Below, in pieces: positions 42,999 through 50,999 of a DNA stretch of 64,000 nt. Under the pieces are notes generated by a model. The model did no database searches. It had not been told where the DNA came from and saw only the letters and a list, made by a program, of their open reading frames with translations. Source of the DNA: Gemmatimonadota bacterium (GTDB lineage: Bacteria; Latescibacterota; UBA2968; UBA8231); assembly GCA_018673255.1 (NCBI GenBank), contig JABHDC010000065.1, forward strand, positions 124,001 to 188,000. Direction: 5' to 3'. The position numbers and the translations under genes were made by a program. Position 1 is the first letter of the stretch. Every line of letters begins with the position of its first letter.

Positions 42999-43787
42999 AT
43001 GAGCAGGGCCCTGTATACAGCAGCCACGGGCATGATTGCCCAGCAGATGAATGTCGACAACATCGCCAACAACCTGGCGAACGTGAACACGACCGGCTAC
43101 AAGAAGAGCAAACTCGAATTTCAGGATCTGCTTTATCAGCAGTTGCGCCTGGCCGGCGCGACCCAGGCAGAAGGGGCACAGGTTCCGGTCGAATTGCAGA
43201 TCGGTTACGGCACCCGGCCTGTCGCGACCCAGCGAATCTTCTCGCAGGGCACGGTGATCTCCACCAACAATCCCCTCGATATGTCGATCGATGGAGATGG
43301 TTTCCTGCAGGTCACCCTGCCGGACGGCACCATCTCCTACACGCGGGATGGTGCACTGAAGAAATCGGCGGAAGGCACGATCGTCACCTCCGACGGTTAC
43401 TCCGTGGAGCCACAGATCACCGTCCCGGCGGATGCCACGGCGATCAATGTCTCTTCCAATGGTGAGGTCTCGGTGAAGATTCCCGGTGACCCAACTCTGC
43501 AGACAGTGGGGCAGCTGGAATTGGCGCGCTTCGTCAATCCCGCCGGTCTCAAGACCATTGGTCGCAACCTGTTCCTCGAGACCTCGGCATCCGGTGTGCC
43601 ACAGACTGGCCAGCCGGATACGGAGGGATACGGCAAGCTCAGCCAGGGTTTCCTTGAGCTGTCCAATGTCGAGGTCGTGGATGAGATGGTGAACATGATC
43701 GTCGCCCAACGAGCCTACGAAATCAATGCGAAAGCGATCCAGACATCTGAGGAAATGCTCGCCAACGCCAACAGCCTGAAGCGATAA
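42999..43787 (+). CDS. flgG: Flagellar distal rod protein FlgG
   Basis: 262 residues, standard FlgG length. N-terminal MSRALYTAATGMIAQQMNVDNIANNLANVNTTGYKK and central SIDGDGFLQVTLPDGTISYTRDG, then AISIAGDGT-like segments and the C-terminal FLELSNVEVVDEMVNMIVAQRAYEINAKAIQTSEEML. FlgG forms the distal rod inside the P and L rings, whose genes flgI and flgH follow. The start codon is preceded by GAGAGGGAA. It lies 214 bp after flgF, a gap filled partly by two hairpins. Confidence 0.97.
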   Translation: MSRALYTAATGMIAQQMNVDNIANNLANVNTTGYKKSKLEFQDLLYQQLRLAGATQAEGAQVPVELQIGYGTRPVATQRIFSQGTVISTNNPLDMSIDGDGFLQVTLPDGTISYTRDGALKKSAEGTIVTSDGYSVEPQITVPADATAINVSSNGEVSVKIPGDPTLQTVGQLELARFVNPAGLKTIGRNLFLETSASGVPQTGQPDTEGYGKLSQGFLELSNVEVVDEMVNMIVAQRAYEINAKAIQTSEEMLANANSLKR

Positions 43788-43816
43788 CCTCAAAAGCCAA
43801 TTGACCTGAGCTGATC

Positions 43817-44596
43817 ATGCATCGAATTCGAATCATCGACGTCGCCTTCATCCTCGCCTCACTGGCCTTCGCGATCGTTACGGCCGCGCAGGCCCAGTCA
43901 GAGCAGGCTGGGCAGTCGTCGGCCGTGGCGACGACGATTGTGGTCCCCGAGGACATCGTCCATGGCGTTGTTGCCAGTTACGTGCGTGAGCAACTGGCAG
44001 CCAATGCCAGTCTCGATCCGGAGGCGCGGTTGGAGATCGATGTGCGCTGGCAGGGAGACATCCTGCTGGAGACACCCGGTGTGGTCGACTATCACGTTCG
44101 CAAGTTGTCCTCTCGTCCCTTCCGGGGGCCGACGGTGACCCGTGTCGAGATCCTGGTCGATGGTGACGTGGCACGGACTCTTGCGATCACCGTCGACTGT
44201 CGTCTGTTCCGTGATGTCGCCGTCACCGCTCGAACGGTGCGCCGAGGCGAGATGCTGTCCGCCCATGGTGCCGTCTCGATTGAGGAGCGTGACATCACTC
44301 AGCTCAAGCACGGTTTCTATACGCATCTGGAAGATCTGGATATGCTGCAGTCGAGCCGTCCGATCGGCGCTGGCGACGTCATCACACACCGCCATGCCGA
44401 ACCGGTTCCCGTCATTCACCGCGGCGATCAGATCACTCTGCAGGTGCGCAGCAGCAACATGACCATGGAGACGATCGGCGAGGCCATGCAGGATGGTGGC
44501 ATCGGCGAGCAGATCCGCGTTCGAAATACCGATTCGGGGAAGGTGATCCGGGGCCAGATCCTGGAAACCGGACTCGTTCGCGTGCAGGGGATGTAA
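43817..44596 (+). CDS. flgA: Flagellar P-ring assembly chaperone FlgA
   Basis: 259 residues with a signal peptide (about 1-26, FILASLAFAIVTAAQA). A degenerate N-terminal domain is followed by the SAF-like C-terminal domain (about 135-259): TARTVRRGEMLSAHGAVSIEERD, then RPIGAGDVITHRHAEPVPVIHRGDQ and the end EQIRVRNTDSGKVIRGQI. FlgA is periplasmic and helps FlgI assemble around the rod. Placed between flgG and flgH; 29 bp after flgG and 2 bp before flgH, so co-transcribed. Confidence 0.93.
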   Translation: MHRIRIIDVAFILASLAFAIVTAAQAQSEQAGQSSAVATTIVVPEDIVHGVVASYVREQLAANASLDPEARLEIDVRWQGDILLETPGVVDYHVRKLSSRPFRGPTVTRVEILVDGDVARTLAITVDCRLFRDVAVTARTVRRGEMLSAHGAVSIEERDITQLKHGFYTHLEDLDMLQSSRPIGAGDVITHRHAEPVPVIHRGDQITLQVRSSNMTMETIGEAMQDGGIGEQIRVRNTDSGKVIRGQILETGLVRVQGM

Positions 44597-44598
44597 TC

Positions 44599-45177
44599 GT
44601 GGACACGACGAAGAAGATCCTTGCCGCGCTGGTACTGGTCGGTCTGAGTGTGTTCAGTGTGCACGCCCAGGCAGGATCGATGTTCGCCGATCCCAAGGCT
44701 GCGGCCGTGGGCGATGCGGTGACGGTCCTCATCTCCGAGAACGCTTCGGCGACGAATCAGACATCGACCTCGACGGAGAAATCGAACCAGCTCCAGCTGG
44801 GAAGCAACGTACCGGGGGCGGGGAATCTTCTCGACTTTGTGCCACTGCATGCGCTGGAGAGTGACTACGACAATTCGTTCGAGGGCACCGCTTCCACGTC
44901 GCGATCAGCTCGATTGACGGCGCGCATGACGGTCTCCGTCATCGGTCAGCTGCCCAATGGTGATCTCGTCCTGGACGGTGTGCGGACCCTGAAGATCAAT
45001 GGAGAAACCGAAGCCATCCATCTGAGTGGCTCGGTCAGTCGAGCACTTATCAGCGCCAACAACACGGTGTCGTCGTCGAGTATCAGTGATCTCAACATCG
45101 AATACACGGGCAAGGGTGTCATGACCCAGGGTAGTCGTCCCGGCATCTTCGTCCGTTTCGTCAACTGGCTGTTCTGA
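44599..45177 (+). CDS. flgH: Flagellar L-ring protein FlgH (no lipobox)
   Basis: 192 residues, GTG start. Signal peptide (about 1-25, ending SVHAQA), then GSMFADPKAAAVGDAVTVLISENASATNQT, the FlgH core, TARMTVSVIGQLPNGDLVLDG, and ISANNTVSSSSISDLNIEYTGKGV with the terminal VRFVNWLF. The protein forms the outer-membrane ring of the hook-basal body. E. coli FlgH is a lipoprotein, but here there is no cysteine at the cleavage region, and the mature chain is short. It is therefore probably held in the outer membrane by its fold alone. Confidence 0.94.
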   Translation: MDTTKKILAALVLVGLSVFSVHAQAGSMFADPKAAAVGDAVTVLISENASATNQTSTSTEKSNQLQLGSNVPGAGNLLDFVPLHALESDYDNSFEGTASTSRSARLTARMTVSVIGQLPNGDLVLDGVRTLKINGETEAIHLSGSVSRALISANNTVSSSSISDLNIEYTGKGVMTQGSRPGIFVRFVNWLF

Positions 45178-45200
45178 CCGCACCGGAAGCGCAAAATACC

Positions 45201-46307
45201 ATGCATCGTCTGAACATCACCTGTCTTCTCTTCTGCCTCCTGGCACTGTCTGCCAATGACGCCAGCGCCGCAGTGGCCGTCCGTATCAAGGACCTGGCAC
45301 GCCTGCAGACGGGGCAGGAAGTCCCATTGACGGGGATGGGTCTGGTGATCGGCCTGGAAGGCACCGGTGATGGACGCCAGGCCAGCTTCACGCTGCGCAT
45401 GTTGGCGAACATGATGAATCGCCTGAATCTGACTGTCGACCCGAATGCGATCCGAGTGCGTAATGTGGCTGCAGTGAGTGCCACGGCTGTGCTGTCGCCC
45501 TACGACCGCACGGGCAACAAGATCGACGTGCAGGTGGCCTCGCTCGGTGATGCGGGATCGCTGCAGGGCGGCACATTGCTGCTCACGCCGATGGCGGGCC
45601 CCGACGGCAAGGTCTACGCACAGGTGCAGGGCTCCATCAGCATTGGTGGATTCAACCTCGGTGGCGGCGGCGCCGGTACGGTGCGCAAGAACCACTCCGT
45701 CGTAGGCACCATCCCCAATGGGGGAACAGTCGTGAGTGAACCTGAACGGCTCATCAATGTCGACGGGCACGTCCAGCTGACTCTGTATCAACCCGACTGG
45801 ACGACGGCGGCACGCACCGCCTGGGCGATCGATGAGTATTTCGGTGAGTTCGGCCTGGCACAGGCTGTCGATGCCGGCACGATCCAGATCCGTCTCGACC
45901 CGCAATACTCGCAGTCGCATCTGTTGACCGAATTCATGGCTGATATCGAGAAGATCACGGTCGTTCCAGACCTGCCCGCCCGCGTCGTCGTCAATGAACG
46001 CACGGGAACAGTCATCATCGGTGAGAATGTATCGGTCTCCTCCGTGGCCCTGTCCCATGGCGCTCTCCGGTTGAAGATCCCCGGTGATGCTGGCGGCGGT
46101 GATCTGTTTGGCGGTGACGCCGAGGTCGTGGAAGAGCCCGATCACCTGCACCCGATCATCAATCACTTCGATGTGGGTGCCATGCCGACAGTTCGAGAGC
46201 TGGTTCGCAATCTGAATGCGTTGGGTGTGACCCCGCGCGACCTGATTTCCATCCTCCAGTCGCTGAAGACGGCCGGCGCCCTGCGCGCCGACCTCATCAT
46301 CCAGTAG
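45201..46307 (+). CDS. flgI: Flagellar P-ring protein FlgI
   Basis: 368 residues, near-standard length. Signal peptide (about 1-24, LLFCLLALSANDASA), then RIKDLARLQTGQEVPLTGMG and LVIGLEGTGDG, followed by MMNRLNLTVDPNAIRVRNVAAVSATA, QVASLGDAGSLQGGTLLLTPM, PDLPARVVVNERTGTVIIGENVSVS and a C-terminal TVRELVRNLNALGVTPRDLISILQSLKTAGAL. The P-ring forms in the periplasm around the FlgG rod. No cysteine pair is seen in the mature part. It follows flgH by 23 bp and precedes flgJ by 12 bp. Confidence 0.97.
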   Translation: MHRLNITCLLFCLLALSANDASAAVAVRIKDLARLQTGQEVPLTGMGLVIGLEGTGDGRQASFTLRMLANMMNRLNLTVDPNAIRVRNVAAVSATAVLSPYDRTGNKIDVQVASLGDAGSLQGGTLLLTPMAGPDGKVYAQVQGSISIGGFNLGGGGAGTVRKNHSVVGTIPNGGTVVSEPERLINVDGHVQLTLYQPDWTTAARTAWAIDEYFGEFGLAQAVDAGTIQIRLDPQYSQSHLLTEFMADIEKITVVPDLPARVVVNERTGTVIIGENVSVSSVALSHGALRLKIPGDAGGGDLFGGDAEVVEEPDHLHPIINHFDVGAMPTVRELVRNLNALGVTPRDLISILQSLKTAGALRADLIIQ

Positions 46308-46319
46308 GGGGCGGCACAG

Positions 46320-46862
46320 ATGTCAGATTTCATGAGTGGTTTGAATCCGATGGCAGAGCAGGCTGTGTTCCTGCAGCAGACCGACAGCCCGGCCCAGACC
46401 CGGAGCCTGACCGGACTCGACGCCCTGCGCGCGGGCAATCGCGGCGGCTCCGTCGAGGAGCAGCGTACCGCGTTGCGCGAGGCGAGTCGACAGTTTGAGG
46501 CGGTGTTCCTCAATCAGATGCTCAAGGCAATGCGCGAGACCGTTGGCGATGGCGGCCTGATCGAGAAGGGTCAGGGTGAAGAGGTCTTCCAGGGCATGCT
46601 CGACGAAGAGTGGAGCAAGAAGCTGGCTGGACGCCATGGTTCAAGGGGCCTCAGTGAGATCCTCTACCGTCAACTCGCCCGGCAAATGGGTCTCGAAGAA
46701 AAACCGACCAATACCTCCCAAACCGAACTCTCCACGGCGGCTGCCTCCCCACAGGCTGTTCATCCGCTGTTACAGACTCGGGGCATGATGCCGATCGGTG
46801 TCACCGTCCCAGGAATAGAACTCCCGCCACAGTCTGCGGGAATGGAAATCAGTGAACGATGA
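46320..46862 (+). CDS. flgJ: Flagellar rod-cap protein FlgJ, N-terminal domain only
   Basis: 180 residues. Rod-binding domain (about 50-130): LREASRQFEAVFLNQMLKAMRETV and EEVFQGMLDEEWSKKLAGRHG followed by LSEILYRQL. The muramidase/glucosaminidase domain of enterobacterial FlgJ is absent, so another cell-wall hydrolase must open the peptidoglycan; none is encoded in the locus shown. The C-terminal 50 residues are Pro/Ser/Thr-rich and unlike the family. The stop overlaps the flgN start by 4 bp. Confidence 0.9.
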   Translation: MSDFMSGLNPMAEQAVFLQQTDSPAQTRSLTGLDALRAGNRGGSVEEQRTALREASRQFEAVFLNQMLKAMRETVGDGGLIEKGQGEEVFQGMLDEEWSKKLAGRHGSRGLSEILYRQLARQMGLEEKPTNTSQTELSTAAASPQAVHPLLQTRGMMPIGVTVPGIELPPQSAGMEISER

Positions 46863-47434
46863 GTGAGCGATCCAACAACGAAGGCATCCCGCTGCAGCCG
46901 CTGAATACGGATCTGGAAGAGCAGATGTCGGTACCCAAAGCCTCGCGTCGCCTTGTTGAGGTGATCAATGAAGAGGTCCGGGTGTTCCACGAACTGCTCG
47001 ACTGTCTGCACTGCGAGCAGCAGGCGATCGTCGATGACGACATCGATGCGATGACGGCCACGACCCAGAGAAAGACCGAATACGTTGTCCTGGCGCAGCG
47101 TCTGGAAGGGGAGCGACTCCGTCTCGTACGGTTGCTCTCTGAGCAGCTTGAAGTCGCCCCGGAAGACGCCAACCTGCAGCGACTGATCGATGTGATCGAT
47201 TCGAAGCACAGTGAAGATCTGGCCCAGATGCGCCAGATGCTGCTGGATCTCAATGGCAAGATCCGTAAAACGAATGAGAACAATGCGTTCCTGATTCGTC
47301 AGTCGAGACGATATACCGACCGCTGCCTGAATATCCTCACCGGTGACCCGAGTGATCGCGGCATGTATGGGAAATTCGGCAAGACCGTGAAGCGTACGCA
47401 GAATCCGAAATCCGTCCTGAACCGGACGGCCTGA
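46859..47434 (+). CDS. flgN: Flagellar hook-filament junction chaperone FlgN
   Basis: 191 residues, mostly alpha-helical: LVEVINEEVRVFHELLDCLHCEQQAIVDDDIDAM, KTEYVVLAQRLEGERLRLV and a C-terminal LNGKIRKTNENNAFLIRQSRRYTDRCLNIL. FlgN-family proteins bind FlgK and FlgL in the cytosol before export. Sequence identity within the family is low; the FlgN call rests on the helical pattern, the terminal NNxLLxQSL-like motif and the position directly before flgK. Start overlaps flgJ by ATGA. The N-terminal 25 residues are an extra disordered segment. Confidence 0.85.
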   Translation: MSERSNNEGIPLQPLNTDLEEQMSVPKASRRLVEVINEEVRVFHELLDCLHCEQQAIVDDDIDAMTATTQRKTEYVVLAQRLEGERLRLVRLLSEQLEVAPEDANLQRLIDVIDSKHSEDLAQMRQMLLDLNGKIRKTNENNAFLIRQSRRYTDRCLNILTGDPSDRGMYGKFGKTVKRTQNPKSVLNRTA

Positions 47435-47447
47435 AGGCGACCACCAG

Positions 47448-48857
47448 ATGACCACCCTAGCCAGCGGCATCGAGATCGGCCGTCGCGCCCTGCAGGCGCA
47501 GCAGGCGGCGCTACAGGTCACGGGCCACAACATCGCCAATGCGAACACGCCTGGGTTCTCCCAGCGCAGTGTGGTGTTGGAGAATGTTGCGGGCGTGTCC
47601 AATGGTGTGGGTGGTGGCGTGGATGCAGTGGCCGTAACGCGCGAGCGGGATCAGTTCCTCGATGCGCAGATGCGTGTCGAGCAGCAAGTGCTCGGTCGCT
47701 GGCAGGCAATGGAGCGGGCGCTGACAGGAATCGAGTCCATCTTCAACGAGCCGGCCGGTGCCGGGTCGAGTGAAGCAGGTACCATCTTCAACGAGCCCTC
47801 CGGGCTTGGGCTCAGTGGTTCCCTGAGTCGATTCTGGAATGCGTGGCAGGACCTGGCCAACGTGCCCGAGAGTGGTGCAGCTCGAGCGGCCGTGCGCCAG
47901 GAAGCTGACTTCATGGTCACCACGTTGCATCAACTCGACACACAGCTGGCTGATCTGCGCGGATCTCTGGATGGTGAGGTAGTGGCACAGGTACAGGAGA
48001 TCAACGAGATCCTTGATTCGCTGGCCGCCATCAATGGCGAGATTCCACGAGCCGGCACCGATGGTGGCGCGGCAGATCTGCTGGATCATCGCGACCAGCT
48101 CCTCGAGAACCTGTCCGGTCGTGTCGACATCTCCGTAATGGAGAAGGACAACGGCCAAGTCTCGGTGCTGCTGTCAGGTCACAATCTGATCCAGTCGAAC
48201 CAGGCGGTACACCTGGGCGTGCGAGCGATTAACCAGGATGGTCTGGCGACGTCGAGGATCTTCTTCGCGGATGACGGCGCGCTGGTGCCGGTTCGGGAAG
48301 GTGAGTTGCGTGGCCTGATCGAGGTCAGAGATCTCACGATTCCCGATTTCCAGTCTCGCCTCGACACGATCGCCGCGTCCATGGTGCAAGAGGTCAATGC
48401 CCTGCATCGTACCGGCACGGGTCCCACAGGGGAAACGGGGGACTTCTTCGACAATGCAAAGACCACGGCGAGCAACATCGCCCTCGACGATCGTATCATC
48501 GCCGATCTCAACAACATCGCCGCCTCTGCCGATGGCAACGTCGGCGACAACGGCATTGCCATCGGCATCTCGGCGCTGCGAAATGACGACTCACTCGGCC
48601 AGTTGGGCGGGGACACGATCGAGGGATTCTTCTTCACCCTGATCGGTGAGGTCGGCGCGCGCAGCAAAGAGGCGCAGACGATGGCGGACAATCATCGACT
48701 GTTCACGTCGCAGATCGAGAATCGTCGGCAAAGCGTCCAGGGCGTCTCGCTCAACGACGAGGCAGCGCAGCTTGTCCTGTTTCAGCGGGCCTATCAGGCC
48801 GCTGCACGCACCGTGTCGATCATCGACGATCTTATGGAAGTGACGATCAATCTGTAG
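47448..48857 (+). CDS. flgK: Flagellar hook-associated protein FlgK (HAP1)
   Basis: 469 residues. It joins hook to filament. N-terminal IEIGRRALQAQQAALQVTGHNIANANTPGFSQRSVVLE, the flgK/FlgE/FlgG signature; middle FLDAQMRVEQQVLGRW and LSRFWNAWQDLANVPES with DLLDHRDQLLENLSGRVDISV; C-terminal NRRQSVQGVSLNDEAAQLVLFQRAYQAAARTVSIIDDLME. A 15-codon segment is duplicated: a 16-bp sequence (CCATCTTCAACGAGCC) occurs at 47737-47752 and again at 47782-47797, giving SIFNEPAG then TIFNEPSG. Start is 13 bp after flgN. Confidence 0.96.
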   Translation: MTTLASGIEIGRRALQAQQAALQVTGHNIANANTPGFSQRSVVLENVAGVSNGVGGGVDAVAVTRERDQFLDAQMRVEQQVLGRWQAMERALTGIESIFNEPAGAGSSEAGTIFNEPSGLGLSGSLSRFWNAWQDLANVPESGAARAAVRQEADFMVTTLHQLDTQLADLRGSLDGEVVAQVQEINEILDSLAAINGEIPRAGTDGGAADLLDHRDQLLENLSGRVDISVMEKDNGQVSVLLSGHNLIQSNQAVHLGVRAINQDGLATSRIFFADDGALVPVREGELRGLIEVRDLTIPDFQSRLDTIAASMVQEVNALHRTGTGPTGETGDFFDNAKTTASNIALDDRIIADLNNIAASADGNVGDNGIAIGISALRNDDSLGQLGGDTIEGFFFTLIGEVGARSKEAQTMADNHRLFTSQIENRRQSVQGVSLNDEAAQLVLFQRAYQAAARTVSIIDDLMEVTINL

Positions 48858-48968
48858 GAATGGATGGGCTTGATGGCACGTAACTCCAAGTGGGGATTAA
48901 TGATGGACAGATTTTGGCACCCCCGCTATATTTGGCCAACTTCGCGGCAACCGAGGTAGGAGGCGAAC

Positions 48969-49871
48969 ATGCGCGTTACCACAGGCATGGCCGTCAGCAA
49001 CCTGGTCCGCAATCTGGACCGGTCTTTCGGCCGGATGGCTCGTTTCCAGCAGGGCTTGTCGAGCGGTTCAAGGCTCAACACCCTGTCAGACGATCCAGCA
49101 GCTATCGAACGCTCGCTATCATTGCGCTCTGAATTGCGCAATATCGAGCAGTTCCAGAAGAATATTGATGACGGCACCGGATGGTTGGAGCTGTCTGAAG
49201 CGACGCTGAGCGAACTCGAGACGCTCTTCGTCGAAGCACGAGGCCTGGCGGTTCAGGGGGCCAGCGACACATACGATGCACAGCAGCGTGGCTCCCTGGC
49301 CGAACAGATTGATCAGTTTCTCGAGCACGCGGTAAGTCTGAGTGAGTCGCGTTATCGTGGCCGCTACATTTTCGCTGGCACGCAGACCGGCGATCCGCCC
49401 TATGACGGGGCCCGGGCTGAGGGCAAGATCCTCTCAATGGGCGCAGTGGGCGATGCGACGGGAAGCATTGAGCGCGAAGTCGCAGACGGCATCATCATGC
49501 AGGTCAACGTGCCTGGTGATTCGGTGTATGAAGGCAGTCTGAATGCCTTTGACGTGCTGATCGACCTGCGAGATGCGCTGGCCGATAATGAGGTAAATGA
49601 GGTTCGTTCGTCACTGACGTCGTTGGCGGATATGCGAGAGAAGATCTCGTCTGTTCGCGGTGAGATCGGCGCCCGGGTAAACCGGATGGAGTTGACGCGG
49701 AATGTCCTCGACCGCGTCACCGTGGAGATGACGACAATCCTGTCAGAAGATGAAGACGTCGATCTGACCTCCACCATCGTCAACCTGCAGCAGGAGCAGG
49801 ACGTCTTTCAGGCAGCATTGGCATCGGGCAATTCGGTGATACCCCAGTCCTTGATGGACTTCATCGGTTGA
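48969..49871 (+). CDS. flgL: Flagellar hook-associated protein FlgL (HAP3)
   Basis: 300 residues, typical. N-terminal coiled coil: MRVTTGMAVSNLVRNLDRSFGRMARFQQGLSSGSRLNTLSDDPAAIERSLSLRSE; middle SRYRGRYIFAGTQTGDPPYDG; C-terminal GEIGARVNRMELTRNVLDRVTVEMTTILSEDEDVDLTSTIVNLQQEQDVFQAAL. It forms the second junction zone below the filament. A strong ribosome-binding site (GTAGGAGGCG) precedes the ATG. The 111-bp spacer after flgK contains TGGCACCCCCGCTAT at 48914-48928, near a sigma-54 site but with the wrong spacing. Confidence 0.95.
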   Translation: MRVTTGMAVSNLVRNLDRSFGRMARFQQGLSSGSRLNTLSDDPAAIERSLSLRSELRNIEQFQKNIDDGTGWLELSEATLSELETLFVEARGLAVQGASDTYDAQQRGSLAEQIDQFLEHAVSLSESRYRGRYIFAGTQTGDPPYDGARAEGKILSMGAVGDATGSIEREVADGIIMQVNVPGDSVYEGSLNAFDVLIDLRDALADNEVNEVRSSLTSLADMREKISSVRGEIGARVNRMELTRNVLDRVTVEMTTILSEDEDVDLTSTIVNLQQEQDVFQAALASGNSVIPQSLMDFIG

Positions 49872-49971
49872 TCGACAACATTTTACCCGCCTCAACCCCC
49901 TTGAGGCGTTGTACGACACTCCCCAGCGACTCGTGAAGCCGGTACGCCACACGCGTCCGGTCCACCAGGGC

Positions 49972-50040
49972 GCCCGGTTCACCTCTGGTGACCGGGCCAC
50001 AAGCGGCCTTCGGTCCGCAAACACGCGGCTTATGGTCCGC
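49972..50040 (+). promoter_or_regulatory. Three-hairpin element between flgL and fliW
   Basis: Hairpin A: GCCCGG-T-TCACC pairs with GGTGA-CCGGGC around TCT (49972-49997, one bulged T). Hairpins B and C are a direct repeat: GCGG-CCTTCGGT-CCGCAA (50003-50020) and GCGG-CTTATGGT-CCGCAAA (50025-50043). No long U-run follows. Position fits either flgL transcript termination plus a new start, or a leader structure controlling fliW-csrA. The rest of the 236-bp gap shows only the fliW ribosome-binding site (AGGGGA, 7 bp before ATG). Confidence 0.55.
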
Positions 50041-50107
50041 AAAGGTGGTCTTGTATGACTCATAGTTTCAGTCCACCCCACTGGGGTGACGCGCAGGGGA
50101 TCGTTTT

Positions 50108-50590
50108 ATGAGCGAAACCACCCAGGTGACCTTCACCAATATCAAGTTTGGCGAGGTGACGGTGGAGTCCACCAGTGTTTTGACGTTTCCCGAGGGCCTG
50201 CCCGGGTTCGAACGCCTCAAGACCTTTGGTATCATCCAGGTAGACGATGAGGCGCCCTTCCTGCGGTTGCTGGCAGTAGATGAACCCAGCGTGGGATTCG
50301 TTATTCTCAATCCGATGCTCACATTCCCGGAATACAATCCCGACTTCGGTGGAGAAGACCTGGAAGGTCTTCAAATCGAGGCTGCGGAGGATCTGGAGAT
50401 GTATTGCGTCGTCACACTGAGTAAGGTGCCGTCAGAAGTGACGGCCAACCTGAAAGGACCGATCGCCATCAACACGCGGAAGATGTTGGCGCGCCAGATG
50501 ATTCTCGTCGACGACCGCTACACGACCAAGCACTCACTCCTGGCGGCCGATCAGGCCACCCAGGCACAGGGACAGGCCCGTTCCGGCTGA
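50108..50590 (+). CDS. fliW: Flagellar assembly factor FliW (CsrA antagonist)
   Basis: 160 residues. FliW binds flagellin and CsrA: free flagellin takes FliW, releasing CsrA to repress flagellin translation. Recognised by FGEVTVESTSVLTFPEGLPGFERLKTFGIIQ, then APFLRLLAVDEPSVGFVILNPML, EDLEMYCVVTLSKVPSEVTANLKGPIAINTR and QMILVDDRYTTKHSL. csrA follows 26 bp later, the classical pair. A short Gln/Ala tail (about 150-160) is extra. The presence of this pair upstream of three flagellin genes implies post-transcriptional control of filament production. Confidence 0.96.
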   Translation: MSETTQVTFTNIKFGEVTVESTSVLTFPEGLPGFERLKTFGIIQVDDEAPFLRLLAVDEPSVGFVILNPMLTFPEYNPDFGGEDLEGLQIEAAEDLEMYCVVTLSKVPSEVTANLKGPIAINTRKMLARQMILVDDRYTTKHSLLAADQATQAQGQARSG

Positions 50591-50616
50591 GCCGGGCAAG
50601 GTCAGGGAAGATCACC

Positions 50617-50853
50617 ATGCTCGTACTGACGCGTAAGGCTGGGGAAAGCATCGTCATCGGGAGTCAAATCCGCATCACCGTTCTGGAGATGCAGGGGCGC
50701 CAGATCCGAATAGGGATCGAAGCACCCTCAGAGATTCCCGTGCACCGCGGCGAGGTCTACGAACGGATCAAAGAAGAGAACGAACAGGCAGCGATGGCTG
50801 GAGCCGACGAACTGAAGGCTCTAAGCAAAGCCTGGAATCAGTCCGGGCGCTAG
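50617..50853 (+). CDS. csrA: Carbon storage regulator CsrA
   Basis: 78 residues, dimeric RNA-binding protein that recognises GGA in hairpin loops and usually blocks ribosome access. MLVLTRKAGESIVIG begins strand 1 (RNA-contact Leu4 and Arg6), and IEAPSEIPVHRGEVYERI contains the essential Arg44 region. A C-terminal extension of about 16 residues (after EENEQAA) is longer than E. coli CsrA, as in FliW-dependent CsrA proteins where the FliW-binding site lies in such an extension. Paired with fliW. Confidence 0.97.
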   Translation: MLVLTRKAGESIVIGSQIRITVLEMQGRQIRIGIEAPSEIPVHRGEVYERIKEENEQAAMAGADELKALSKAWNQSGR

Positions 50854-50999
50854 AGGCGCCTCGTGACCTCCAGGCTTCGCCCCGCCTCGACGATCAATTC
50901 GACACTCCGCTGAGGCCCGTTCCCGCACCCAGCTCTCCACAGAATTCTATCACCTACCGCCACGCCATCGTGCGTGAGCGGCGAGGGTTCGGTGTGCCA

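Noticed and set aside
48914..48928. TGGCACCCCCGCTAT between flgK and flgL as a sigma-54 promoter
   Set aside because: The -12 element TTGC is missing and GG-GC spacing is 7 bp instead of 10.
50853..50862. GAGGCGCCTC palindrome after csrA as a terminator or operator
   Set aside because: Only 5 bp per arm without loop and without U-run; expected by chance at this GC content.
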